NCBI GenBank assembly: GCA_935421135.1
Contig: OW285189.1
Span: 19,160,298 to 19,224,297 of the forward strand
Length of the DNA stretch: 64,000 bases
Direction of reading: 5' to 3'
Source: Bugulina stolonifera
Lineage: Eukaryota; Bryozoa; Gymnolaemata; Cheilostomatida; Bugulidae
Under the pieces are notes generated by a model. It was not told where the DNA came from. It saw nothing but the letters and a program-made list of their open reading frames with translations, and ran no database searches. This document shows, one piece after another, positions 34,829 through 45,605 of the stretch. The translations under genes were made by a program, and so were the position numbers. Every line of letters begins with the position of its first letter. Within the stretch, counting starts at the first letter, position 1.

Positions 34829-37389
34829 GATGCTATTTTCCGGATGGTTTCGGTTCTTGCAATCCTCCAGTAGGCGTTTTTGGGAACCTCAGATGTAGAA
34901 TGTAGAGAGTGGGCAGCTAACTAGCAATGATGATATCGCTTGCTATAGGTAGAATCACTTTCCTTCCTGTAAAAGAAATAATTCATTAGTTAGATTTACA
35001 CTGTACGTTGTATGGTTAATGATTTATCTATTCTTTTCTTAGCCTGGATCCATGCCCCTAATAAATAATGTTCCACCATCATGCAGAGACATGTATAGCG
35101 ACCAGCCTAACTGTTTAGTAGGTAACCCAGACTACATAGTCGACATTACACACATTGCTGCTCAGATTTTGCAATGGTACCAGCAGATGCACACCAGAGA
35201 GTGAAGATCAGAGATGAACTGAACTAAAGTGGTATGCTCAAATTGAGTTTGAACTAGGATTTCTATTATTTAAGGTAAACAAAATTAACAGTACTATATC
35301 CCACAAACCTGAACTAAAGTGTAAATCAATTCACCTGAAGTTTTAGTTGCACTACTACTAGTCACTAGCTGAGCAGTACTACCTTGTTCTATTGTCCTGC
35401 TGCATTAGCACATGAATGAATTGGATAGAAAGATGAAAGTTTTATCACAATATTTCCATTGTTTGAACTGGGATAGAATGATATGGGCTATTAATACAGT
35501 CAAGTGGTTGGCTTATAACCACCTCACATGAATAAGCAGTCCACTGGGTCCGCTGAATAGGGAAAACTGACTGTCACATGACAGAGCAGAGCTCCAAGCC
35601 TCCAATATTGAACTGCGGAGTCATGTATTTTTGTATAGTATAGAAAGAGAAGACAATTCATAAATATGCATAGGCATGTGCAAAGTGAGGATATTTCTCT
35701 AGAAATTTGTCATTTTTATCAATTAAAAGTCAAATTATTCCTATAATGTTGTAATTTTTTTTGGGGGGTTGTTGTATGCCATCCTAGGACGACCCCGTGT
35801 CCAAAATGAAGAACCTATGAGTGGTGCTAGGTCTTCTCACTACATGAAAGATCAACAGGTACTAGTAGTCCATGACTACTCTAGACGACCCATATGGTCC
35901 CGTGTCAATGCTTGTTTGCTATACTGAGAGAGAGTATGTTCCGACCTAGCAGGAAGTTTGGGAAGCAAGGTCGAGGACCTTGACGACTGGAACGACCAAT
36001 ACTACGAAGTGAAGACTCTGTATAAGTAGTATATAAGTGTCTTTATTGAGATCCAAGCATCAACTGAGACCATGAACATAAAACAATTTGCTTTATATAC
36101 TATAAGAACTTCCGGAGGAAGTTCCGGTAAAAAGGTCGACGTAGTGTCATAAAAGGCCGATGTAGTATCATCCAGAAATTGCAAAACAAGATGGTGGCCG
36201 GAAGGCCGATGCCGGACCCATAACATGTCGGGTTCAACAAAAGATGCTTTAAAATTATCCAATCCATGTGCAAAATAAGTATATTAAGTAATTCTGAGAG
36301 GTCGGCCCTCTTTACATGGGTATAAAAAGGACATAATTGCTCAGTAATGCACATTATAAGTATATAAGTATGTAGTAATTATACAGGTATGTCACAACTT
36401 AAGTATAAATTGTTCATAATGTCCGATAGAACTCCTTTCGGGGAAGGGGCCGAGTCGGCCTGACCATTACAATATTGCGGGAAAAAACCTCATCGGACAT
36501 CACACATAGTTTAAACACTAGAGGTAAACTTGCTTGTTGACAGATTTCTTCTTGGAGTCATCTTCTCTTTACCTAATTAGACTGCACATCGAGTGCATCT
36601 ATATTATGGGATAGTAAATTTGTGGCCATCATATACAATGTATAATGTCAGTGCATACATAGCGTATATGCACACATTACAATCTATCTACTTGTACGCC
36701 CATACATAGTCATGAATACAAATGTGGGTAATTTCTGCAGATTAGGGGCTTCATCTGACAGGCCCAAGTTAGGTGTTGGTTAAATGAGACAAATGAGCTA
36801 GTAAGCATATCTAAAACTAACTAAAATATTTGGAAATTTGAGAAAATAGGTTTTCCTAAATTTGTGAGAAAAGACAAATAATTTAGTGGTAGGTAGCATA
36901 TTATGGTGATACAGGAGGTGTAGCTGGCATTTAGTGTTTTTCTACAGCCAATTGGTCAGAGCACCACCTGTGAGATATTACTACAGCTCTTGTTACTTGT
37001 GCAAGTCCAGTCTGTAGAGTTGTTCTTTCATAAACCCATGCCTAGCAGACGGAACACCCAAACAAGTACATGTAATCTGCTGTGTGATGTGGAGATAAAG
37101 AGTTATTGTAGTCATGGTACAACAAACAGTACACAATGGATATGATGGCTCTACAACACAGCAACAGTGTTCATGCACTGTGGCTGCTGATATTAAGTGC
37201 GTTCACATGCATGATCTATGAAGGAAGCATTCTGCAAAAACATAAAAGGGGGAAAGTGAGAGCTATAATAGAGGCTCATACATAATTAACAGTATTCCCT
37301 AGAGTTACTAAGGGATTCTATGGTGCTCTAGATAAACATGGGATAGACATGAAGGTAAAATCCAGTAGAAAGTGTACAGTCAGATAGAT
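34829..37389. other. Spacer between the sulfotransferase cluster and the lectin cluster
   Basis: Holds the duplicated flank up to about 35670 and a solo-LTR-like element (35750-36471). After it, I see nothing recognisable in 36472-37389 apart from short AT-rich stretches. No exon is supported. Confidence 0.6.
35750..36471 (-). mobile_element. Solo-LTR-like element, copy A
   Basis: About 722 bp beginning TGTAATT and ending CCATTACA, in reverse orientation relative to copies B, C and E. On its own sense strand it carries a TATA-like TTTTTATACCCATGTAAAG followed by GGCCGACCTCTCAGA, then CTCAATAAAGACAC, a polyadenylation signal in the R-region position. Target duplication is not clear. It shares the order of motifs with copies B, C, D and E. 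No internal retroelement genes accompany it, so it looks like a solo LTR. Confidence 0.78.
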
Positions 37390-40300
37390 ATGAACATCGT
37401 TAGAATAACTGCTACGACGTTGCTCAAGTTGTTGATTATCTTTGCACCAGTAGAACCAGAATGCTGTAAGTATATTATTGATAATTGTTGGTCAAATATT
37501 TATAGTGTATATGTATCCACCACTCTGAGTAGTATTGTGATGGTACAGGACATTTGTATACGACTCCAGCTACCCGGATAAAACCCTATAGCACCTTAAG
37601 TGCCTAGTAGTTGCCACAGCGCTACTCAGCTAACACTCGTACTCTCATACCCAGCTGTTCGTATACTCATACTCAACTATATTGCATGTCTAAACCACTC
37701 ATTTACTGTCTACATGCGTGTATCTATGTGTTTATATTCATTCTACTTAACTACATATCCATGTACATCCATGTATGATAATGACTAGTCTTTTGGTGCC
37801 TTTTATACCCATGTAAAGAGGCCCGACCTCTCAGAATCACTTGATATTCATTTTGTACATGAGTTGGATGATTATAAGCAACTTTTGTATAACCCGACCC
37901 ATTTTGGGTCGGCCGTCGGGCTTCTGGCGGCCATGTTGTTGCGCAAGTCCTTCTACTATGTAAAGGCCACTGTTTCATTGTTTGTTGTCTCAGTCTTGAC
38001 TTGGCTTTCAATAAAGACACATCTATACTTGATACAGAGACTTTCACTTCCTTTTGTCAGGTCATTCGCTTAGCGAACCGCCTACTAGGTCGGATCACTC
38101 TTTTTCAAGGTATAATCTGAAGGTCAGACTTGGAACCAGATGGGTCATCTCTGGTAGTTATTAGACTACTGAGACCGCTTGATCTTTCATGTAATGAGAA
38201 GGCCTAGCACCACTCATAGGCACTTCAGTTTTGGGTCGGTAGTCGTCTAAGGAAACCAGAAACCATTACAGTATTAGTACAGGGATATCACATTGTGACC
38301 AATATAATATATACATAGTGTAGCTATTACTGGGGACAGGGATATCATATAGTGACCAATATAATAATATATACATAGTGTAGCTATTACTGAGGAAATG
38401 GGATTCAATTAGTTCATTATTATCAGTCTAACAGCAGTATCTTGTCCCTCCAATGGTAGATTTGTGAGTCTAAAAAGGATAAATTATTCCAAATTTAATC
38501 CCTAGTTTTACTTATAACTATAAACAGCAAAACCATATGTTTATACTGCAATATCTACTTAAATATACAGTGTAACTGCAAAACTTAGGGGGTATGGTTG
38601 AGAGAGCAAACACTGCACTTTTATGGAAAACTTCGTAACATTCATGTATTAAAATATAACGACTGTAGTAGACCTGATAGTGTAGTGTTAGAGTATGCCG
38701 ATTATCCTTTATGGGGACATTGGTTCGAATCTCTCCAGAATATGATTATTTTTCATTTTAGTAATTCACTCATTTCTTAGCTGTGCAATACTAATCTGTA
38801 ACTGTAAGATTGCATGCACGGTGTACCCGCCTCATTTGTTCCACTTTGGACACTGATTGCAGATGATGGAAAACTAGCTGATAGAAGTTTCACAGAGTTG
38901 TTAGATTATGACGTGGAAAGACAGTTACCTTCCTACAGTCTCTGTCTGTCTGGTTGTGCAATCAACCAATCATGTGCTGCCGTATCTTACAATAGAACTA
39001 CAACTACCTGTTTTATGTCTGGAGAACCAAATGTGGTGAACTACCCAGGAGATGAGGAGAGGTTGACTTTGGTTAAACAGTTTCTGTTAGAAGATCTCAA
39101 GGTTTATGTCCCGTCTACTGCTCTTACTAAAGTAAGGTGAGCGTACATAGGAAACCAGCATGTAAGGTGAGCTTCATTTTAAATAGAGAGCTTTGGGGTT
39201 TTACATTTAGGCAGATATCAATAATATAACACCCATCTGATCAGCCGTCAAACATCACATATGGGCTGGCAAGAAAAGGCAGGTGCTCACCGCATGTCAA
39301 ATTCTTTGTAATAGCACTTGTGAATAAAAAATCCAAATTTTATTGTAAAGACCCATGCACACTTGTGCACTGAGTGAAAGGTGAGACAGAGTAGTTCAAG
39401 TCGCTTGTTGCCTATTTGTACGAATGGTAGTGTTCCGTGTATATATTACAATTATAATGTCATAGGTATGACCTTAATCTAGTTCCTCTGGCTGTCAGCT
39501 TAGTTAGCATGTACATGTACTACACAAAATTATATGTATAAGTTTATTAGAAGTGGCTTTATTGAGCTGTGAGGAACAACTGAACTACGTAGAAAAAAGT
39601 CTCAGCGAGGGGCCAACCAGAGATTGGTCTACACAAGTAATAAAATAATCAGATCTAAAAAGGGTTTGACTAGGCATTGGCAGGGATGACTAGGACAGGA
39701 CATAACAACAGACACCTGGGGGCTGATAAAAAAAGGTTGCCCCTCTCTCCCCAGGTTGGGTACAAAAGACAATGTAGGTATTAGATGCACTAGTAGAAAT
39801 AATACAGTATGTCCACTTGGCCCTAGGCCTACTATGCAAACTTGGAAAAAATACATGCAGAATGATTTATATACACATGCACACATTACATGTACATGTG
39901 TAATATCTAAGTGCCTGATCACCACAATGTGTCAATCCGTACTATTTATGTAGTGTTTATGTTCATGTATAACTTTACCTTGAGATCCGTATTAATTTCT
40001 ACTGAAAATTTAACATCATATCTGCATAACACAGTAAAATACATTGTAATTGGTTAAGAAAATGAAATAGTTGCACAGCAGGTAAATATTATATTATACA
40101 ATGTATATTTTCAGGTAATTAGCACCATATATCAGCATATCTACACCAATATCATCTCATACTGTAATCAGTCTATGGCAGTATAAATTGGTCATAGTGG
40201 GTACATGCAGTACGTTGTGACTGAGTGGGCCCCTTACCTGTTATTATCATACTCGCCAAGTTACTGCTGCTCCAAATAGGGAAGATGTGGGCATGGCCAG

Positions 40301-42058
40301 AAATTTTTAATATACTTTACATGCACATGTAGGCTATACTTGATAGATAATTAGATACTTGATAGATATAAACTGTTTCAATTGGTGTGCAAAGTTGAAA
40401 TATCCATGTTTATTCAATGCTATAGGCCCTAACCAGAGTTCTGGGCCTATCGGTTAGTATTGTATACAATACTAATATTTCTCTTACTAATCGGCCATAT
40501 TTAGCTGCTGAGTTTATGAAACACTATTATTGCTTTGCCCATTTTGATTATTGGATTGCTTAGCTTTTATGTTAGAAGTCAGAAATTTAGTGAAAATCTG
40601 GAGGAAATAGGGAACTTTTAGTAAAGTGTAAGTAGGGTTTCAAATCTGGAGTATCCTGTCTAAATCTGGAGACTTGGCAAGTATGGATATAATAAAAATT
40701 TGTCTTGATGCTATTCCTTGGGTTCATTACTTGAAGGTGCAACTGCCGACCTTTCCACAACTTACCTGTTGAGAAGGGGTGCAAAAGCTATAGATGGAAT
40801 TTACTTGCCTTCTGAAGAAGGCTTTAGCTTAGCTCATACAAAGAAAGAGACGTCTCCTTGGATACAAGTAGATCTACAGACTCAACACTTTGTTACTGGT
40901 GTGAAAATATGGGACAGATCTGAATCAAGTAAGGTTAACTTCCTGTCCAATATTCAGTTGATGTACACATCATGTACGGCACGGCACAGCACGTACATGT
41001 ATAGGGCCTATGTGAAAGCTTGCATTGGTTTAGACTTTAGATGGTTCTACAGTAAACTTCCTTTAGGTCTAATTAAAAGAACAGTACTGTAATCTCTTTG
41101 AATATATGGTTTATTTATTGTTTAACCTGAAACCTAGTTGAGGTGGAAGTTGTTTATTGTTTTCTTCATTGTGTTACATCCTTTGATGTCTTTTTAGGCA
41201 AAGAATTTATCTTTTGAGCAGTCATGATATATTATTGTAGGTTATTTGTATTTTGTGTAAGATTTTATTGCTGAACGAAAGCTGGCTGACTGCCCATACT
41301 GGTACATAGGATCTTTTAAAATATATAGTAGGACTATCATAGCCACCAAACCATTTATAGTGTCTTTGTGACCTCTTGGGCTGACCTGGGATGCAAATAA
41401 AAATCTAAAGATGGCCGATGGGTTTTTTGCACGAAAATGAGAATTTTGCTTTCAGCCCAGGCCGGTGTGTTCGCGACTCTGTGACATATGTATATCGGAA
41501 AATCTTCTAGCAAGCTGGCCTATTCCTGAAATTTAGGTTGGGAAGACACTATTTAATAGTGTCTTCTTGACCTAATAGCGACTGTTAACTATCAAACAGT
41601 CATGCAGCTATAGACAGTCATTGTATTGCTAGCCAATGCCAAAACAATTCTGTTACAATTTATATGTAACATCCATTTTGGAGGTGGAGCTGTGGGAGAC
41701 ATACTATTACTGATTTCCTGACAGATACTGTACATTGTAGATAACTGATCGTGTTAAATTAGTAAACTTTTTCTAACCTTGTATTAATTTTCATAATTAT
41801 ATTGTACACACAGCATATCAGTATGTAAACGACAGACTGGCTAATGTGAGAGTGACAGTTGGAGTCACTGATACCAACTTTAATTTACCTCCGGATGATG
41901 AGATCTGTAACTACCTGCCTGGACAACCACCAGCAGATGTGTTTCTGGTCCCCTGTCATACCAGAATGTATGGTAGATATGTGAGAATGACAGCTGTTGA
42001 AGTTAATGATATTCTAAATATTTATGAGATGGAGGTTCATGGACTTGTCTTGGTGTAA
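37390..42058 (+). CDS. Secreted PAN/apple + F5/8-type (F-lectin-like) protein, copy 1
   Basis: Predicted secreted, probably sugar- or surface-binding protein. Exons: 37390-37465 (signal peptide MNIVRITATTLLKLLIIFAP), 38863-39131 or 39132 (PAN/apple-like, Cys-rich: SLCLSGCAINQSCAAVSYN), 40737-40928 and 41814-42058 (discoidin/F-type lectin fold: KAIDGIYLPS, SPWIQVDLQ, GRYVRMTAVEV, IYEMEVHG). Joins 1-2 and 3-4 keep phase. Join 2-3 does not: the intact paralog ends exon 2 with AAAG|GTGAGA, while here it reads AAAGTAAGGTGAG. Using AAA|GTAAGG or AAAGTAAG|GTGAG shifts the downstream frame. The gene may therefore be damaged, use a non-canonical donor, or yield a short PAN-only product. Intron 1 contains a solo LTR and a SINE; intron 2 a MITE-like segment. 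About 260 residues if the frame is restored. Confidence 0.72.
37536..38280 (+). mobile_element. Solo-LTR-like element, copy B (in intron 1 of lectin copy 1)
   Basis: About 745 bp from TGTGATGG to CCATTACA, flanked by GTAT on both sides (4-bp target duplication). It contains CCTTTTATACCCATGTAAAG, the GGCCATGTTGTTGCGC block and TTTCAATAAAGACACATC. It lies entirely within intron 1 of the PAN/F5-8 gene, in the gene's orientation, so its polyadenylation signal could end transcripts early. Confidence 0.85.
38283..38395. repeat. Two-copy direct repeat, about 60 bp
   Basis: Two adjacent copies of a unit containing ACAGGGATATCA, then GTGACCAATATAATA and TACATAGTGTAGCTATTAC. They differ at a few positions. 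Directly after solo LTR copy B. Confidence 0.8.
38668..38856 (+). mobile_element. SINE (family 1), copy 1
   Basis: Starts CCTGATAGTGTAGTGTTAGAG (A-box-like) with GGTTCGAATCTC (B box) about 50 bp further, a tRNA-derived Pol III promoter. The body, TTTTAGTAATTCACTCATTTCTTAGCT and CTAATCTGTAA..GTAAGATTGCATG, matches the element at 56960-57170. Its 3' tail (CCACTTTGGACACT) runs into the GATTGCAG acceptor of exon 2 of the lectin gene, so the exon's pyrimidine/branch region lies next to or within SINE sequence. Confidence 0.8.
40248..40685. mobile_element. Possible MITE with ATACTCGCCAAGT / ACTTGGCAAGTAT ends
   Basis: Ends CATACTCGCCAAGTTACTGC and GGAGACTTGGCAAGTATG form an imperfect inverted repeat about 440 bp apart, inside intron 2 of lectin copy 1. 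The segment at 7705-7822 has similar ends. The interior has no coding frame. No convincing target duplication was found, so the limits are tentative. Its right end stops about 50 bp before exon 3. Confidence 0.45.
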
Positions 42059-44265
42059 CATTTGAGCATGTTGTCTTTTCTCTTCCTGCCCTGAGTGTAT
42101 AAATTGTAAATTCCCTGATTAGAAAAGCTAAATTAATTTTTTCTGATTGGCTAATTATTCTGGCAAAACATATTCTATAAAGCTCTGTGTAGCTTATGGT
42201 ATAAGTGGTCCATAGTTGCCCCTTTCAAAAATTTCAAAATATTGCTACATGTATAATGGTATTATACTTTTTTTTGCTTAAATCAGTTATATTCAATGTA
42301 CTATAGATACATGTATAGTTATAATAGAATATATATTATACTGTCATCTCTATATCCCTTCGGAGTTGTCTGCCCTCATGTAAATTTCCAATCAAAGGAG
42401 CATAACTCCATCTACTGAACACAGAGGATGTGTATATCGTTTCCTACTGAGAAAAACTCCCAAGTCATAAAAGAAATGTATAATGTAATGGTAAAACACC
42501 ATGAGTACAAATTCATATAAAAGCCAGTGTAAAATTTAGGCAAATGAGTAGAAAGTGATATTTTACATATTAAGTTGTCTACCCTTACATTTACTCTCTA
42601 AGAGAAGACAAATCTCATTTTACACACATTTGCATTGTTGCATTGCTTTTCTACCGTGGCCGATTTCTGCCACACAATGTGAAACTAAATTGCAATTTAC
42701 ATGATATTGAATCCTAAAATGAATGAAATAAAAATTAAATTTACCTGAAATAAAATAAATCATGTGAAACCAAACTGATATTTAAATAAAATATGCAGTT
42801 CATATGAAACTTAAAGTGGACTCACATGAAACCAGATTGCAATTCACCTGAAATGAAAGTTAGGGGTGTTACTCATAACAACAAAACGAAACTACATTTA
42901 GTACAAGAGTGGTGTGACAGGAAATAGTTCGTTATTTTGGTATTTTTAATTGTATTTTGGTGTTTAATTTAGATGCAAATTATAAAAGTATAATATGTAT
43001 TTCATCAACCTACTTGTAGGAAGGCGAATATTAGTAACAACACGCTTTTTTGAGAGTATTCACAGTATTTTTAATAAAAAGTAAGTATTTAAATTTAAAT
43101 TTTGGTAGTCTCGAAAAAAATGATAACATTTTATCAAAAATATTTACAACTTGTTTAGAGTTTTTGTGATTTAATGATAAATTTTGCTGCAAAATTACAA
43201 AATCACTATTAATATTACATTAAAACTATTACAAAATGTAGTAAAACAGTTGTACTCTCAAGTCTCGATCTTATTAGTACTGCGAGAGTATTACTAACTG
43301 CTACATTTGTTCATTTGGTGCTAATTCCTTTATTTTCAGTATTTCAATAATAATATGAAAATATAAAAATCAATGGACTAAATTGAATACATTTGCTATA
43401 TCAAACTATTAATAATACCCAGTAATCTCAAAGGTACAAGTGTATCTCTACGCCAGGGTGAAGGTGTAGTTTCGTTTTGCCACAATAAGTAACGCCCATA
43501 AATTTTGTTTCATGTGAATTGGCATTTTGGTTTCAGGCGTTTTTCGTTTTCGTTTCATGCGAGTTCACTTCCAGTTTCATATGAACTTTATATTTCATTT
43601 AACTTTTAGTTAGGTTTCACATGATTTATTTTATTTCAGGTGAATTTAATTAATTTTATTTTATTTATTTTAAGATTCAGTATCATGTAAATCGCAATTT
43701 AGTTTTACACTGTGTGGCAGAAATCGGCCACGGTACTTTTCACTTCAGAACTTCAACTTTAGAAAATTATCATACAAGCCCCACTGAACCATTGGAGGAG
43801 TTGACTGTATAACACTGTACACATGTATTGGAGGAGTTGACTGTATAACACTGTACACATGTATACTGTAGTTATAGCTGTTAGCACTGAGGAGCTAGCT
43901 CAGAAACTGTTAGAGTACCAGTACTTCTAGTATCAAGATAGGAGAGTTCATAAGACCCAGACTTGCCATTGTAACTGCATGTACAGGTGGAACTCTTATG
44001 TTTGATATCACTGTTAATACTTCATTTTGCTGTCTGATAATTTCAGGTTTGCAAGTCAGTGAACCAAGTCTCTGCTCATATTTACATGTAAAAGGTTTTT
44101 AACAGAAGCTACATGTACATACACATACCTTTATACATACATATAAACATATACATACACTGCAGTATACATAAATATAAGTACAACTTTAAAGCATGTT
44201 TATTGGTTACACAGCATCTACTACAGGGAACATGTAGCTCAAAGCCATACATGGTGAACTATATG
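42059..44265. other. Spacer between convergent lectin cluster members
   Basis: Contains the 1.08-kb foldback element (42652-43735) and a two-copy 38-bp direct repeat with GGAGGAGTTGACTGTATAAC at 43795-43865. The remaining sequence is AT-rich with no supported exon. Confidence 0.6.
42652..43735. mobile_element. Foldback-type element with long inverted ends
   Basis: 1,084 bp. Outer ends TACCGTGGCCGATTTCTGCC and the exact complement GGCAGAAATCGGCCACGGTA, flanked by CTTTTC on both sides (6-bp target duplication). The inverted similarity continues inward for about 250 bp with many differences and is rich in Dof-like blocks of CATGTGAAAC / GTTTCACATG. The interior (about 42910-43430) is AT-rich with no coding frame. 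Superfamily unclear. Confidence 0.85.
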
Positions 44266-44537
44266 CTAATATAAATCCTTTTCACATATGTAGCCTAAGG
44301 TAGTACTGCAAGGGGCATCATTCCACCGATGCCAGGCATTGGTATCAGCATACTTTTCACCATACAAGATTAAACAATCTTCCTTCCCACCAGAATTATT
44401 TGGTTCTGATGGGGCCCACTTGCTCTCAGTAATTGTACTGTCTGCTATTCTGCCATGCCATAACCACACCCCATTTTTCTTATAGCCTCCAATCCATGCG
44501 TCTGCTCGCAGGACTGGGTGGCCATTACCCGGAACTT
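44266..44537 (-). pseudogene. C-type lectin relic, 5' part replaced by LTR fragment
   Basis: Encodes the C-terminal two thirds of a C-type lectin domain: ADAWIGGYKKNGVWLWHG, the Ca2+ motif EPN (SEPNNSGGKEDC), WND (RWNDAPC) and GYICEK before the stop. It is closest to the nested lectin at 11557-12681. Upstream of the PGNGHPVL segment the homology stops abruptly at LTR-derived sequence (44538-44655), so the disulfide start of the domain and the signal peptide exon are missing. No alternative upstream exon was found up to about 45000. The remaining frame itself is undamaged. Confidence 0.72.
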
Positions 44538-44655
44538 CCACCAGATACTGATTTAGTATAAGCAAGCACATTTTCTTATGCTAGTCAGCTGTTGATCACG
44601 CTCTAATAAAGCAACATCTCTTAACTCAGCTCTGCAGAGTCTTACTCTATGCTTT
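44538..44655 (+). mobile_element. LTR fragment (family of copy E)
   Basis: The stretch CTGATTTAGTATAAGCAAGC, then ACATTTTCTTATGCTAGTCA and CTCTAATAAAGCAACATCTC closely matches the middle of the LTR at 55056-55851. Neither LTR end is present. It abuts the truncated lectin frame. Confidence 0.75.
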
Positions 44656-44659
44656 ACTT

Positions 44660-45605
44660 GTATAATATTGGATGTAATAAATTAAGCTTTATTTCGAGAT
44701 ATAGTGCAGTGTGCCAAACCACAGAATAACCAAATAGAATAAAATAAGATGCCACTTCTCTAAATCCTCCGCAATAACATGTGCAAGAAAATTTGGCTAC
44801 ATAGTGCACAGAATGCGGTCATGTGATGTAGGCTGGAGATATTGTCCTATTTGCTATATAAAGATACAAAACACAACGAAAACAAATGTAAAACACAAGG
44901 TTTTTGAACCTGCAGGTTGCAGGTTGGAGATGGCCTACATGATTCTAATGAGCAGAAGGTTACTTGATTCTAATATGTATATTGAAAAAGTGTTTTCTTC
45001 ATCACCATGGTAACTCATAGACTGTATATCTGTACAATAATTGGTGTGCAAACTTGTATAAAATGATTAAATAAAAATTCGGTTCCACAGCATAGGAGCT
45101 TATTAAAACAGTACTTGTGTGAATGAATGAATCTGTACTTAAATTTATGCCTGTGCAACAGAATATAAACTACTTGTAGGCTAAATTGTTTGAGCAAATA
45201 TTATTATTGTACCTACAAAAATTCATGATTATATTTTGTTGCTCAGTAAATACGATTTTTTGGAGGTAGCAAACACCATGAGCTTATTTATAGCCTACCA
45301 TTGCATGATTTGTTAAAAGATGGGTGACATTCTTGTTTCTGGACTTTGAAGAAGAATTTTGCTGTTAATACTTGCTATAACAATATTGTACAATCACAGA
45401 CCGTATCTAAACATAACAATCAAATAATTGTCATCTTAATTTTGTTGAAAAACTAAAATTGCCTGCAGTGTAGTGTTGGATACTGTTCGCCTTTAGGTGA
45501 CCTCAGAAAAAAGTGTTTGCTATAGCATACATGTATAAAGCTGCACCATAATGTGCTGTAACACCAGGAGGGGACAATAAAGATTGTAATACCTACATGT
45601 AAATA
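44660..45605. other. Gene-free stretch
   Basis: About 950 bp between the LTR fragment and the stop codon of lectin copy 2. AT-rich; I see no exon or recognisable element. An AATAAAG-like signal near 45578, read as + strand, is not oriented for either neighbour. Confidence 0.5.

Larger units (their letters stand above)
27027..35670. repeat. Tandem segmental duplication carrying sulfotransferase copies 2 and 3
   Basis: Copy A runs from about 27027 to 32570 and copy B from about 32592 to 35670, in the same orientation. Matching blocks are 27027-29540 with 32592-35350 (gene plus flanks) and 32290-32570 with 35365-35670. Copy A has about 2.7 kb (29540-32290) that copy B lacks; the copy B junction falls at short ACTAGT-like homology, so a deletion in B or an insertion in A are both possible. 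Copy B alone has a 295-bp MITE at 32894-33188, flanked by duplicated TGTACCAC, so that insertion is later than the duplication. Confidence 0.85.

Noticed and set aside
37864..38073. Open frames within LTR copies B, C and D (also 54267-54608 and 57392-57799)
   Set aside because: The frames recur because the LTRs are repeats; they contain no retroelement protein motif and span the TATA and polyadenylation signals.
38668..38745. tRNA gene
   Set aside because: A and B boxes are present but no cloverleaf or acceptor stem can be formed, and the downstream body recurs at 56960; it is a SINE.
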